A DNA stretch of 64,000 nt from Carboxylicivirga sp. (lineage in GTDB: Bacteria; Bacteroidota; Bacteroidia; Bacteroidales; Marinilabiliaceae), in contig JAOARW010000004.1 in assembly GCA_025210475.1 (NCBI GenBank), positions 24,231 through 88,230 of the forward strand, given 5' to 3'. Under the pieces are notes generated by a model. That model made no database searches, had not been told where the DNA came from, and was given only the letters and a program-made list of their open reading frames with translations. Positions 33,796 to 42,994 of the stretch are shown piece after piece. Numbering within the stretch: position 1 is the stretch's first letter; every line of letters starts with the position of its first letter. A program made the position numbers and the translations under genes.

Positions 33796-34641
33796 TTAGT
33801 ATTTTGTTTCCAGATCGCCTATGTCAAAACTTTTATTGTATTGTGTCATAGCTCTCAGGCTCATTCCAACATTTGAGAATCCTCCATCGTGGAACAGGTT
33901 CTGCATCGTTACTTTCTTAGTAAGATCAGAGAACATGGTAATACAATAGTCGGCACAATCCGCTGCATCAGCATTTCCAAGTGGCGACATACGGTCTGAA
34001 AAGTCAATAAGACCATCGATACCTTTTACACCGCTACCCGCTGTTGTAACAGTTGGCGACTGCGAAATAGTATTCACCCTCACTTTTCTTTCACGTCCGT
34101 AGATGTATCCGAAACTACGAGCAATTGACTCCAATAATGCCTTAGCATCTGCCATATCGTTGTAACCATAAAGGGTACGTTGGGCTGCGATATAACTTAA
34201 ACCAAGAACAGAGCCCCACTCACTAACAGCATCTTTCTTGAAAGCTACCTGCAGCATTTTGTGAAACGAAATAGCTGAGATATCTAAAGTTTTGTTTAGA
34301 TAATTGTAATCCAGATCATGATAAACCCTTTTTTTACGAACGTTTAATGACATACCAATAGAGTGTAGAACAAAGTCTACTTTCCCACCAAGAACTTCCA
34401 TTGATTTTTCAAAAACATTCTCAAGGTCTGCAACATTGGTTGCATCAGCCGGAATGATTTCTGCTTCACACTTTTTACCTAATTCAACCACTTCGCCCAT
34501 ACGACAGGCAACCGGTGTGTTAGATAAGGTAAAGCGTGCACCTTCTTCGTAAGCTCTTTCGGCTACTTTCCATGCGATAGACATGTCGTTCAGGGCACCA
34601 AAAATAATCCCTCTTTTTCCTTTTAAAAGATCAAATCCCAT
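33796..34641 (-). CDS. fabI: Enoyl-[acyl-carrier-protein] reductase (NADH)
   Basis: A 281-residue FabI of the short-chain dehydrogenase fold that reduces enoyl-ACP in the last step of fatty-acid elongation. The NAD-binding start is GKRGIIFGALNDMSIAW. The catalytic Tyr-x6-Lys is in YNDMADAK. The substrate-loop segment SQSPTVTTAGSGVKG corresponds to the FabI flexible loop. The C-terminus has an extension beyond the 260-residue E. coli enzyme, as seen in other Bacteroidota. It stands between terminators as a single gene. Confidence 0.95.
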   Translation of the reverse strand: MGFDLLKGKRGIIFGALNDMSIAWKVAERAYEEGARFTLSNTPVACRMGEVVELGKKCEAEIIPADATNVADLENVFEKSMEVLGGKVDFVLHSIGMSLNVRKKRVYHDLDYNYLNKTLDISAISFHKMLQVAFKKDAVSEWGSVLGLSYIAAQRTLYGYNDMADAKALLESIARSFGYIYGRERKVRVNTISQSPTVTTAGSGVKGIDGLIDFSDRMSPLGNADAADCADYCITMFSDLTKKVTMQNLFHDGGFSNVGMSLRAMTQYNKSFDIGDLETKY

Positions 34642-34773
34642 ATCAATTTAATTTTGAGCGCACAAATATACTGCATATGTTGTACAACACAAGTTTCAAT
34701 GTTAATATTCTGTACCTAACCTATTACAACAAGCTAGTTGCAAAAAGGTTTTTCTAAATAAAAAAGTGTTTGA

Positions 34774-36429
34774 CTAGTTATTCAATAAAGCCCTGGCATT
34801 TTCAATAGCAGCATCGGATAGTGTTGATCCACTAAGCATTTTAGCTACTTCCACCACGCGGTCTTCATGCGCCAGTTTTCGAATATTCGAAATGGTTTTA
34901 TCTGCTTTGTCTGTTTTAAATACTTTAAAATGATGATCGCCTTTAACCGTAATTTGGGGTAAATGCGTAATACTGATTACCTGCATAGAGGTCCCCATCT
35001 GCTCCATGATTTGTCCCATTTGATCGGCTACTTCCCCCGACACACCTGTATCGATCTCATCAAAAATAATGGTTGGCAATCCTTTGGATGACGACAACAA
35101 GGATTTGATGGATAACATTACGCGGGAAATTTCACCACCCGAAGCCACCTTATTAATAGGTGCAGGCTGCCCGCCTTTATTACCGGCAAAAAGAAATTCA
35201 ACCTCGTCTTTACCATTTTTTGTAAAATCCTCGCTCTGGCTGTGCTCAATCACAAAATTCGCGTGCGGAATACCCAAACATTGCAATTTCTCTTCAATGC
35301 TCTTTTTAACCGGCTTAAAAACATTTTTACGTGAACTGGTAATCTTATTACAAACCTTATCAAGGTCTGCTTTTAGCACCTCCAATTCTGCCTTTTTGCT
35401 ATTTAGCTCCTCATCAAAAAAGTTAACCTTATCGATCTTAGCCTGCAGCTCCTCTTTTAAAGCGATTAGCTCTTCCACCGTGTCCATCCGGTGCTTTTGC
35501 TGCAGGTCGTAAATTAAATTAATTCGCTCCTGCACCTGTTGAATTACTTCCGGATTATAATCCAAATCTTCCGCACGTGTTTCAATATCATCGGCCAAAT
35601 CTTTCAGGTCAATGCGTGCCGACTCAATACGTTTGATCAGTTCATTCCCGTCCGGCAGGTAACTAGATATCTTCTCCAGTTTATTAATCGAATCACTCAG
35701 CACATCCAATACCGGTGAAGGCTCCTGGCTCAGGTTGTTAACCACTTCAACAAGGTTGGTCTTTATCTCTTCGGCATGCGACAATTGCTCCAATGACTGC
35801 TCCAATTCGGCTTGCTCACCCTTTTGCAATTTAGCATTATCCAACTGCTCAAACTGAAACTGCATATAATCCAAATCTGCTTTTTGCTTTGCGTTATCAG
35901 CAATCATCTCATCGATGGCTTTTTGCAACTTCCGATAGGCCGCATACTTCTTTTGGTATTTCTCAATCAAGGACTTATTCCCCGCCATTGTATCAATTAC
36001 CATCATATGGAAACCATTATCATCCAATAACAGGTTTTGATGCTGAGAATGTACATCGATCAACTGTGCACTGATATTCTTTAAAAAACTTAGGTTAACC
36101 GGCGTATCATTAACAAAAGCACGCGATTTGCCCGAAGGCAGTAACTCACGACGAATAATGGTAACATCATCGTAATCCACATCGCTCTCTTCAAAAAACT
36201 TAACCAAACCATAATTACCGATGTAAAACTCCCCCTCAACAACGCACTTTTGTTCTTTATTTAAAAGAGCTCCGGTATCGCTTCGTTGTCCGAGGATAAG
36301 GGATAAAGCACCCAGCAAAACGGATTTACCGGCACCTGTTTCTCCTGTAATCACGGTTAAACCACCATCAAAAGTGACTTCCACCTTATCGATTAAGGCA
36401 TAATTTGAAATTGATAATGACTTAAGCAT
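34774..36429 (-). CDS. recN: DNA repair protein RecN
   Basis: A 551-residue SMC-like ATPase from the ATG at 36429; the longer frame starting at 36480 runs into porD. The N-terminal LKSLSISNYALIDKVEV and Walker A GETGAGKS are present. A coiled coil spans about 155-370 and the C-terminal half has the signature SGGEISRVMLSIK and the D-loop region IFDEIDTGVSG. RecN acts in double-strand break repair. It begins 1 bp after the porD stop and ends the coaBC-porD-recN group. Confidence 0.96.
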   Translation of the reverse strand: MLKSLSISNYALIDKVEVTFDGGLTVITGETGAGKSVLLGALSLILGQRSDTGALLNKEQKCVVEGEFYIGNYGLVKFFEESDVDYDDVTIIRRELLPSGKSRAFVNDTPVNLSFLKNISAQLIDVHSQHQNLLLDDNGFHMMVIDTMAGNKSLIEKYQKKYAAYRKLQKAIDEMIADNAKQKADLDYMQFQFEQLDNAKLQKGEQAELEQSLEQLSHAEEIKTNLVEVVNNLSQEPSPVLDVLSDSINKLEKISSYLPDGNELIKRIESARIDLKDLADDIETRAEDLDYNPEVIQQVQERINLIYDLQQKHRMDTVEELIALKEELQAKIDKVNFFDEELNSKKAELEVLKADLDKVCNKITSSRKNVFKPVKKSIEEKLQCLGIPHANFVIEHSQSEDFTKNGKDEVEFLFAGNKGGQPAPINKVASGGEISRVMLSIKSLLSSSKGLPTIIFDEIDTGVSGEVADQMGQIMEQMGTSMQVISITHLPQITVKGDHHFKVFKTDKADKTISNIRKLAHEDRVVEVAKMLSGSTLSDAAIENARALLNN

Positions 36430-36430
36430 A

Positions 36431-37327
36431 TTATTTAGATGACAATATCTTTTCGTATTTGTTATTATTCGACGGATCAACCTCTTTTAAGAGTTCAACA
36501 ACCCGTCCCTTCTCCATTGAAAACGATTCTTCAAAAATCTTTACCAGCTCATCTGACTTAGCAGTAAAAAACACCTGTGTAAAAAATGATCCGGGACGCT
36601 GACGGTGGACTTTTCGTGTTAGTTCAAGTGCCTTGGCTATTTCAGCTCGCCCCTCTTCTGCCTTATCACTCATCCGGTCCAGACCTTTTCGATGATACTC
36701 ATACATACACTGGCGCAACGGACGATGGTATTCATTAAGAATATTCTCAATCAGCCAATAACGGTTACGCTGTCCTTCGAAGGATTTCCATCCACTCTCA
36801 CGCGCTCCCTGTGCCCGGTTTACAATTCTTTCGGCTTCCTGAAAATAGGCTGTTCCACCGCTATTTTTAAACGAATCGTAGTCCAGTCCCAATATAATAT
36901 TGGCATAATAAGACAAAACGGCTACCAGGTTCGAATCAAAATTATTGGGATTATAAACCAGCGGTTCAAATTCCACATATTTAAATTGAAAATCCTGATC
37001 CTGATGATTAAATAAAACGGTGTAATAATTGGAGTCGTAAACAGGTCGTCGGGCCTGAATTTGAATCGACGCCTTGAACTCATCAATGGAAATGACCTCC
37101 GCTATATTAATCATGATATTGCAATCAATCCGCTCTTCGGGAGCAAATTTATCGTTGGTCCACTTTTGGTTATTCATAAACTCCATAATGGCCGTCTGAA
37201 GGGTTTCAAAAACTTTTTTGTTCGAACCCTGTACCTGTGGGGAAACCACCTGTACAGCACACTGGAATTCCTGAGCACTTAAGTGCCAGCCAAATATTAT
37301 AAAGATTGCAACAATCAGGTATCTCAT
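36431..37327 (-). CDS. porD: DUF4835 protein, type IX secretion factor PorD
   Basis: A 298-residue DUF4835 protein with a signal peptide (about 1-18, HLSAQ). Family blocks include FECAVQVVSPQVQGSNKKVF-like sequence (here QEFQCAVQVVSPQVQ), RPVYDSNYYTVLFNHQD, YANIILGLDYDSF and RPGSFFTQVFFTAKSDELV. DUF4835 contains PorD, required for type IX protein secretion in Porphyromonas gingivalis. The position between coaBC and recN is the conserved location of this gene in Bacteroidota. It supports the presence of T9SS in the organism; the core T9SS genes are not in the window. Confidence 0.9.
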   Translation of the reverse strand: MRYLIVAIFIIFGWHLSAQEFQCAVQVVSPQVQGSNKKVFETLQTAIMEFMNNQKWTNDKFAPEERIDCNIMINIAEVISIDEFKASIQIQARRPVYDSNYYTVLFNHQDQDFQFKYVEFEPLVYNPNNFDSNLVAVLSYYANIILGLDYDSFKNSGGTAYFQEAERIVNRAQGARESGWKSFEGQRNRYWLIENILNEYHRPLRQCMYEYHRKGLDRMSDKAEEGRAEIAKALELTRKVHRQRPGSFFTQVFFTAKSDELVKIFEESFSMEKGRVVELLKEVDPSNNNKYEKILSSK

Positions 37328-37336
37328 AGCTTTTTG

Positions 37337-38545
37337 TTATAAAGATGAAAGTTTTAAAACCAATTCGTTAACCACATCTCTGGCCACATCAACTTTTGAT
37401 TTTAACGCAAATTGCTCAATTTTATTTTGATTATCGAGGATTGTAATCTTATTGGTTTCCGTATTGAAACCAGCACCTTCATCTTTTAAACTGTTCAAAA
37501 CAATAAAGTCAAGATTCTTCTTACTCAATTTATTTTGAGCATTTTCAATGGCATTTTCGGTTTCCAACGCAAAACCAACCAATACCTGATTGGCTTGTTT
37601 TTTCTGCCCCAATGCCGCAGCAATATCCTTGTTCGCTTCCAATTCAATGCTCATGGCCGATTCCTTGCGCTTGATCTTCTCTTCCGCCTGTTTCACTGGT
37701 CGATAATCTGCCACAGCCGCTGACATAATGGCCGCATCCATCGATGGAAAATGAGCCACGCAAGCCTCGTACATTTCATTGGCACTTATCACATCAATAC
37801 GCTTGATGCCCGGATCCTTTATATCTAAACGGGTAGGGCCGCTTACCAAAGTAACCTCGGCTCCCCGATCGGCTAATTCCTCAGCAATGGAATACCCCAT
37901 TTTACCAGAAGAATAATTACCAATAAACCGAACCGGATCAATCTTCTCATGCGTAGGGCCTGCCGATACCAAAACCTTTTTGCCACTTAAGTCTTTTGAC
38001 TCATTTGAAAAAAAAGCTCTTAAATGCTCCACAATTTCTTCGGGCTCAGCCATGCGTCCTTTACCAATCAAACCGCTGGCCAGTTCACCCGCATTGGGTT
38101 CTATTAAATGGTTGCCATAAGACTGCAAGGTAGCCATATTCCGTTGTGTAGAAGGATGCTGATACATATCAAGATCCATTGTTGGCGACACAAACACCGG
38201 ACAACGAGCTGATAAATAAGTTGTAATTAACAGGTTATCAGCAATACCATTGGCCATCTTCCCCATGGTATTGGCAGTAGCCGGTGCCACTATCATGGCA
38301 TCAGCCCACAAGCCACTATCCACATGACTGTTCCAATCGCCGTTTTCCGGATTAAAAAACTCGACTAAAATCGGTCGTTTTGACAATGTTGCCATCGTTA
38401 ATGGGGTGATAAACTGCTTGGCCAGCTTGGTCATAATAACTTGCACTTCGGCTCCTTCTTTCACCAACAATCGGGTTAACTGTGCACATTTATAGGCAGC
38501 AATCCCTCCTGAAATCCCAAGAATAAACTTTTTTCCTTTAAGCAT
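37337..38545 (-). CDS. coaBC: Phosphopantothenoylcysteine decarboxylase/synthetase
   Basis: A 402-residue bifunctional coenzyme A enzyme. The N-terminal CoaC flavoprotein domain (about 1-185) has GISGGIAAYK, the catalytic-type HVDSGLWADA and PATANTMGKMANGIADN, and the flavin region PTMDLDMYQHP. The CoaB domain (about 190-402) has VLVSAGPTHEKIDPVRFI, GNYSSGKMG and AAVADYRP. It converts 4'-phosphopantothenate to 4'-phosphopantetheine. It starts a transcript after the terminator at 38567-38590 and is followed by porD 9 bp on. Confidence 0.96.
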   Translation of the reverse strand: MLKGKKFILGISGGIAAYKCAQLTRLLVKEGAEVQVIMTKLAKQFITPLTMATLSKRPILVEFFNPENGDWNSHVDSGLWADAMIVAPATANTMGKMANGIADNLLITTYLSARCPVFVSPTMDLDMYQHPSTQRNMATLQSYGNHLIEPNAGELASGLIGKGRMAEPEEIVEHLRAFFSNESKDLSGKKVLVSAGPTHEKIDPVRFIGNYSSGKMGYSIAEELADRGAEVTLVSGPTRLDIKDPGIKRIDVISANEMYEACVAHFPSMDAAIMSAAVADYRPVKQAEEKIKRKESAMSIELEANKDIAAALGQKKQANQVLVGFALETENAIENAQNKLSKKNLDFIVLNSLKDEGAGFNTETNKITILDNQNKIEQFALKSKVDVARDVVNELVLKLSSL

Positions 38546-38552
38546 AGTTCAA

Positions 38553-38590
38553 AAATAAAAAAAGATAAAGGAGAATACACCTTCTCCTTT
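38553..38590 (-). terminator. Terminator after rpoZ
   Basis: Stem AAAGGAGAA/TTCTCCTTT (38567-38575, 38582-38590), followed leftward by a T-rich run. It splits bamD-rpoZ from coaBC-porD-recN, at least partly. Confidence 0.75.
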
Positions 38591-38650
38591 ACCTTTTATA
38601 TTTTAAGTTCTGATTAAGCCATGTCAACCAGAATGTTCTAAGCAATAAAA

Positions 38651-38989
38651 TTAGTCTTGCTTTTCCTCTTTATCAGGATTGCGATGGTAAACATTACCCT
38701 CTACAAACTCCTGCGTAGCAATACACACAGGCTTAGGTAAACGTTCGTAGAAACGCGAAATTTCAATCTGCTCACGGTTCTCAAACACCTCTTCTAAGTT
38801 ATCTGTATACGAGGCAAACTCCTGCAGCTTCTTGTTTAGCTCCTCTTTCATCTCAGAACTAATCTGGTTAGCTCTTTTACCCATAACCACGATTGATTCG
38901 TAGATATTACCGGTTGGCTCAGACAATTCGTTTTTGTCCCAGGTAATTGTAGAAACCGGTGCGTTTGTTTTTTTGTAGTCGATTGACAT
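38651..38989 (-). CDS. rpoZ: RNA polymerase omega subunit, Bacteroidota type
   Basis: A 112-residue omega/RPB6-like protein. The core EPTGNIYESIVVMGKRANQI matches the omega motif in which a Lys-Arg-Ala-xx-I helix contacts RNA polymerase. A long helical middle and EQIEISRFYERLPKPVCIATQEF follow, the latter typical of the Bacteroidota form. It starts 10 bp after the bamD stop, a conserved pair. Confidence 0.9.
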   Translation of the reverse strand: MSIDYKKTNAPVSTITWDKNELSEPTGNIYESIVVMGKRANQISSEMKEELNKKLQEFASYTDNLEEVFENREQIEISRFYERLPKPVCIATQEFVEGNVYHRNPDKEEKQD

Positions 38990-38999
38990 ATGATTACTT

Positions 39000-39845
39000 T
39001 TAATTTACTGCAACTTCGTTGTTATATTGTTTCAACAGATCATCTGATTCTTTAAAGATACGATCTGCTCTTTTTCGGAACTTTCCTTCAGGAAACTCAT
39101 TGATAAAAGAATAATATTCATCAATGGTATCACGAACACGTTCTTCTTTCTTTTCCTCAATACTATTTACGGCCTGAATATGCTTCGATTCTAAAATCAA
39201 GAATGATAATTCTTCACGATATTTTGTATCCGGAAAATCTTTCAAACTATTTTGAGCAGCGATAACTGCCGACATATAGTTATTACCCAAATAATCGCCC
39301 AGATTGTAATAAAGCTTAGCATTCAAGTACGATTTAAACACCAACTTATCACGCAATTCATCCATTAAACGCGTTGATTCTTCAACACGGGCACTATTGG
39401 GATACATATTGATAAACAATTGAAACTCCTGAATCGCCTCTTCGGTAGTTGTTTGATCGAGGCGTGGCTTAGGTGAACGCATGTAGTAACAATAGGCACT
39501 CATGTACTGACACTCTTCGGCATAATCACCAGCAGGAAAATTTTTAACATACTCGCGATAGTAATGACCTGAGGTTAGAAAATCATTAAGTCCGTACATA
39601 CAGTTGGCATAAACATAGTTTACTTCTTCTGCCTTATCGGTACCACGATAAATATTGATCAACTGACCCAATAAAGTTGCAGCTCTTGTGTAATCTTCCT
39701 TCTCATAATAGCTCATTGCTTCGGAATACCACAACTCATAATCCTGACTTTTAAGTAGCTTTTGATATTTACTACAGCTGGTTCCGACAATCGCGAATAA
39801 GACTAATATAAACAATAAGTGCTTCAACTTCATAAACTTGATCAT
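39000..39845 (-). CDS. bamD: Outer-membrane assembly lipoprotein BamD
   Basis: A 281-residue lipoprotein; a start at 39833 (MKLKHLLF) would give 277 residues and a more regular signal peptide. The lipobox is VGTSC. Five TPR-like repeats follow (YYEKEDYTRAATLLGQLI, YYREYVKNFPAGDYAEE, AIQEFQLFINMYPNS). BamD binds BamA and supports insertion of outer-membrane barrels. It is the first gene of bamD-rpoZ, and a -7 element lies at 39904-39911. Confidence 0.93.
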   Translation of the reverse strand: MIKFMKLKHLLFILVLFAIVGTSCSKYQKLLKSQDYELWYSEAMSYYEKEDYTRAATLLGQLINIYRGTDKAEEVNYVYANCMYGLNDFLTSGHYYREYVKNFPAGDYAEECQYMSAYCYYMRSPKPRLDQTTTEEAIQEFQLFINMYPNSARVEESTRLMDELRDKLVFKSYLNAKLYYNLGDYLGNNYMSAVIAAQNSLKDFPDTKYREELSFLILESKHIQAVNSIEEKKEERVRDTIDEYYSFINEFPEGKFRKRADRIFKESDDLLKQYNNEVAVN

Positions 39846-40193
39846 ATCTTGATGTTACATAATTAAAAACAGCCCTGTACACGAAGACTGTTTTTACAAC
39901 ATGCAAAGATAATCTTTCGTTACAAACCTCACAAGCCCCATTTTGATATATTCAACATGCACAAATATTTGCATCTATTAACGGCTGTATTTTATCAACA
40001 AAAAAAACACGACTATCATGCAAATACCTTATTTAATAAAGCTTCAGCGAAAGATGTGTAACACGCCAAACCGTGCACTGTTACAACTGGTTTAAGCCTC
40101 AAATATGCTGCTTTATCTTTTTTAATAAGGTTTCTTTCAAAAAGATAAGATAAAACATTACATTTGCAGCGAAAATTTTAAAAGCTCAGTATA
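39846..40193. other. Divergent promoter region between bamD and the alpha-oxoamine synthase
   Basis: A 348-bp noncoding gap. It contains a leftward -7 element TATCTTTG (complement of 39904-39911) for bamD and a rightward TACATTTG (40159-40166) for the next gene, both matching TAnnTTTG. I see no gene or structured RNA in it. Confidence 0.55.
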
Positions 40194-41447
40194 GTGGATA
40201 TTTTCGATAAAATAAAAGAACATATGGGCCCTCTGGGTCAATATGGCAAAGAAGCACACGGTTATTTCATGTTCCCAAAATTAGAAGGCGAAATCAGCCC
40301 TAAAATGAAATTCCGTGGAAAAGAAGTGCTTACATGGAGTTTAAACAACTACCTGGGATTAGCTAATCACCCGGCAGTGCGCAAGGCTGATGCTGAAGCA
40401 GCTGCTGAATATGGTATGGCTTATCCAATGGGTGCTCGTATGATGTCAGGTCAGACAAGCAAACATGAAGAATTAGAATCAAAATTAGCTGAATTTGTTG
40501 GTAAAGAAGATGCCTATCTGCTTAACTTCGGTTATCAGGGTATGGTATCAATCATCGACACTTTAGTTAGCCGCAACGATGTGATTGTGTATGACTCAGA
40601 GTCTCACGCTTGTATCATGGACGGTATTTTCTTGCATAAAGCAAAAGGTGGTAAAAGCTTTGTTTTCGCTCATAACGATATGGATAAATGCGAAAAAATG
40701 CTTCAGTTTGCTACCAAGCGAGTAAAAGAAACCGGTGGTGGTATTTTAGTTATTACTGAAGGTGTATTTGGTATGGCTGGCGACCTTGGTAACTTAAAAG
40801 ATATTGTAAAGCTTAAAGAAAAGTACAACTTCCGCATTTTGGTTGACGATGCTCACGGATTTGGTACAATGGGTAAGACTGGTGCTGGTGTAGCTGAACA
40901 CTATGATGTTGCCGATCAGATCGATGTTGTATTTAACACTTTTGCTAAGTCGATGGCTGGTATTGGTGGTTTTGTTGCCGGTACCGAAGAGGTTGTGAAT
41001 TACCTACGTTACAACTTGCGTTCTCAGATTTTTGCCAAGTCATTACCAATGCCTATGGTGATGGGAGCTCTTAAGCGCCTTGAGATGTTGCGTGATGAGC
41101 CAGAGCACAAAGCAAACTTATGGAAAGTAGTTGAAAGACTACAGAGTGGTCTTAAAGATGCTGGTTTTAACCTAGGTAAAACAGAATCGCCTGTTACGCC
41201 TGTATTCTTAGAAGGTAATGTTGGTGAGGCAACTGAATTAACAATGGATTTACGTGAGAACTACAACATCTTCTGCTCGATTGTTGTGTATCCGGTAATT
41301 CCAAAAGATCAGATCATGCTTCGCATTATCCCAACAGCTGTTCACACTATGGAAGATGTTGATTACACAATCAAAGCATTCCGCGAAGTACAGGAAAAAC
41401 TTAAAGATGGAAAATACAAGAGCGATAAAATTGCCAGCGTAATTTAA
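40194..41447 (+). CDS. Alpha-oxoamine synthase family PLP enzyme (SPT/Kbl/BioF-like)
   Basis: A 417-residue PLP enzyme starting with GTG. Family features are SLNNYLGLANHP, the region NFGYQGMVSIID, DSESHACIMDG, the cofactor Asp-x-x-His in VDDAHGFGTMGKTG, and the PLP lysine in TFAKSMAGIGGF. Members condense an amino acid with an acyl thioester and release CO2: serine palmitoyltransferase, cysteate acyltransferase (sulfonolipids), 2-amino-3-ketobutyrate ligase and KAPA synthase. The lack of bio or tdh neighbours favours a long-chain-base role in sphingolipid or sulfonolipid synthesis, but the substrate cannot be read from the sequence. It stands alone between its promoter and a terminator. Confidence 0.85.
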   Translation: MDIFDKIKEHMGPLGQYGKEAHGYFMFPKLEGEISPKMKFRGKEVLTWSLNNYLGLANHPAVRKADAEAAAEYGMAYPMGARMMSGQTSKHEELESKLAEFVGKEDAYLLNFGYQGMVSIIDTLVSRNDVIVYDSESHACIMDGIFLHKAKGGKSFVFAHNDMDKCEKMLQFATKRVKETGGGILVITEGVFGMAGDLGNLKDIVKLKEKYNFRILVDDAHGFGTMGKTGAGVAEHYDVADQIDVVFNTFAKSMAGIGGFVAGTEEVVNYLRYNLRSQIFAKSLPMPMVMGALKRLEMLRDEPEHKANLWKVVERLQSGLKDAGFNLGKTESPVTPVFLEGNVGEATELTMDLRENYNIFCSIVVYPVIPKDQIMLRIIPTAVHTMEDVDYTIKAFREVQEKLKDGKYKSDKIASVI

Positions 41448-41465
41448 TTGTCTTTAAACGATATA

Positions 41466-41498
41466 AAAAAAGGGTAATCTGATTCAGGTTACCCTTTA
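41466..41498. terminator. Bidirectional terminator after the alpha-oxoamine synthase
   Basis: A hairpin AAAGGGTAA...TTACCCTTT with an inner CTGA/TCAG pair, flanked by an A-run and followed by T residues. It also faces the convergent cytochrome operon ending at 41523. Confidence 0.85.
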
Positions 41499-41522
41499 TT
41501 ATTACCCTGAAGCTACCAAGCC

Positions 41523-42374
41523 TTAATATCTTATTCTCAAAAGGAGACTAACAACCAATAACACCAAACTAATATACTTCAGCTCAATCCAACGATCAAA
41601 GATCAGGCGAAGAACTGCCTGCTCCTTTTGCAATGCATCCTGTTTGGTGTGTTTGTCTTTATTTATTACCCAACCCTTGGTGCGAAATTGTGTATTATCA
41701 GAGAATGAAACATCCTCGTAGTCGCTCACTGTATTAAAAATCCTTACAATACTTGATGCCGGACTCACTCCCTGACTCTTATCACTTTCTTTATTCACCA
41801 GTAATTTTACCGCAAATGGAAGCCTGTAGTACTTGCCATTGGCGTCTTCCGCCTCAAACAAGGTTCTGTCATTACCAATCCGCATAGACAAGTTATAATA
41901 ATCATAGCGACTGGCTACAGTTGAAAAACCAAATAACAGCACAGCAAAAACAATCAAAATTTGAGACCATTTTTGTCGCCAGAATTTTAAAGTACAGACA
42001 ACAAACGCTCCGGCAATTAAATAGGCAAAAACAACCAACAGAAACAGCGGTGTCGACAAATACACCAATACCAATGCGTAGCTATTTATATCAGGCATAA
42101 AGAATATTCCCAAAGAGAAAATCGTTAAAACCAGCAATAAAACACTCACAAAAGAGCTTTCTGTTACTACTCTTATTAGCGAAGAGTTTGAAATAGCCCC
42201 AATCGCCATACCGAACACCAATAGCACGATTATAAAATACAGGTTTTGCGGCCAAATCAACTTAGCCATACTTAGCGCCCCAACCAGTGGATTCAATACA
42301 AGCCCTAAAACAATTACAGTTAAAGCAAACAGCAGCCCTTTTAAATATCCCTTTTTATTTGAAACTCCATTCAT
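41523..42374 (-). CDS. Polytopic membrane protein of the cytochrome operon (ResB-like?)
   Basis: A 283-residue protein with hydrophobic helices near 12-32, 43-62, 72-92, 97-122, 135-152 and 262-281. The region 165-260 is a soluble insert containing DANGKYYRLPFAVKLLVN, which recalls the YRLPF-type strand of ResB cytochrome-c-maturation proteins. The resemblance is short, so the assignment is tentative. It begins 1 bp after the cytochrome b stop and is the last gene of the operon. A role in assembly or electron transfer of that complex is likely. Confidence 0.5.
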   Translation of the reverse strand: MNGVSNKKGYLKGLLFALTVIVLGLVLNPLVGALSMAKLIWPQNLYFIIVLLVFGMAIGAISNSSLIRVVTESSFVSVLLLVLTIFSLGIFFMPDINSYALVLVYLSTPLFLLVVFAYLIAGAFVVCTLKFWRQKWSQILIVFAVLLFGFSTVASRYDYYNLSMRIGNDRTLFEAEDANGKYYRLPFAVKLLVNKESDKSQGVSPASSIVRIFNTVSDYEDVSFSDNTQFRTKGWVINKDKHTKQDALQKEQAVLRLIFDRWIELKYISLVLLVVSLLLRIRY

Positions 42375-42375
42375 A

Positions 42376-42993
42376 TTAATGCGACTCGTGAAATCCGTTA
42401 ATAATACTTTTGAAATTCGAAGAAATGCTTGCTCCTATGGTGGCAAAATACAAATGAATCACTAAAAACAGACTTGCCAAAAACCCAACGCCTGCATGCA
42501 ACAAAGCGGTTAGCAATGTTCCTCCCACCCCAAACACATTGTCAATTATAGTTTCAGGAAACATTAATGCAATACCAGTAATAATCAATACCGGATATAG
42601 AACAAAGAGCATTAAAACATAGGTAAGCTGTTGAAGTGGATTAAACTTTGCCTCCTCTGTGGCCGGATACGGAGCTTCTTCCCCTTTGAAGATACCGATT
42701 GTATAGTACCTTGCTTGATTCACCAGGCGATTTCCCAGACCTTTCAATCTAATTCTATAATGCTTCTTATTTGATGTAAAAACAAATGCAATTAAATAAA
42801 AAACATAAGTAATTAATATGCCGATTCCACAAATATTATGACTCGATACGGCCCAATCGAAGCGCAACAATGGATATTCAGGATTAGAATACTGCATGCT
42901 GATACCCGATATCAGCAACACCAGAAAAAACAAGGCATTTAAACCATGCCAGATTCTTACCCATACCGGATATAAATATATTTTCTCACTCAT
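42376..42993 (-). CDS. Membrane cytochrome b (b561/HupC-like)
   Basis: A 205-residue diheme-type cytochrome b. Membrane helices lie near 12-33, 50-72, 122-145 and 160-185. Candidate heme-ligand histidines sit in VRIWHGLNA, VSSHNICG, ALLHAGVGF and VIHLYF. Such proteins oxidise the quinol pool and pass electrons to a periplasmic partner, as in hydrogenase or thiosulfate reductase cytochrome b subunits. The partner is probably the heptaheme cytochrome encoded 1 bp upstream. Confidence 0.85.
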   Translation of the reverse strand: MSEKIYLYPVWVRIWHGLNALFFLVLLISGISMQYSNPEYPLLRFDWAVSSHNICGIGILITYVFYLIAFVFTSNKKHYRIRLKGLGNRLVNQARYYTIGIFKGEEAPYPATEEAKFNPLQQLTYVLMLFVLYPVLIITGIALMFPETIIDNVFGVGGTLLTALLHAGVGFLASLFLVIHLYFATIGASISSNFKSIINGFHESH

Positions 42994-42994
42994 A

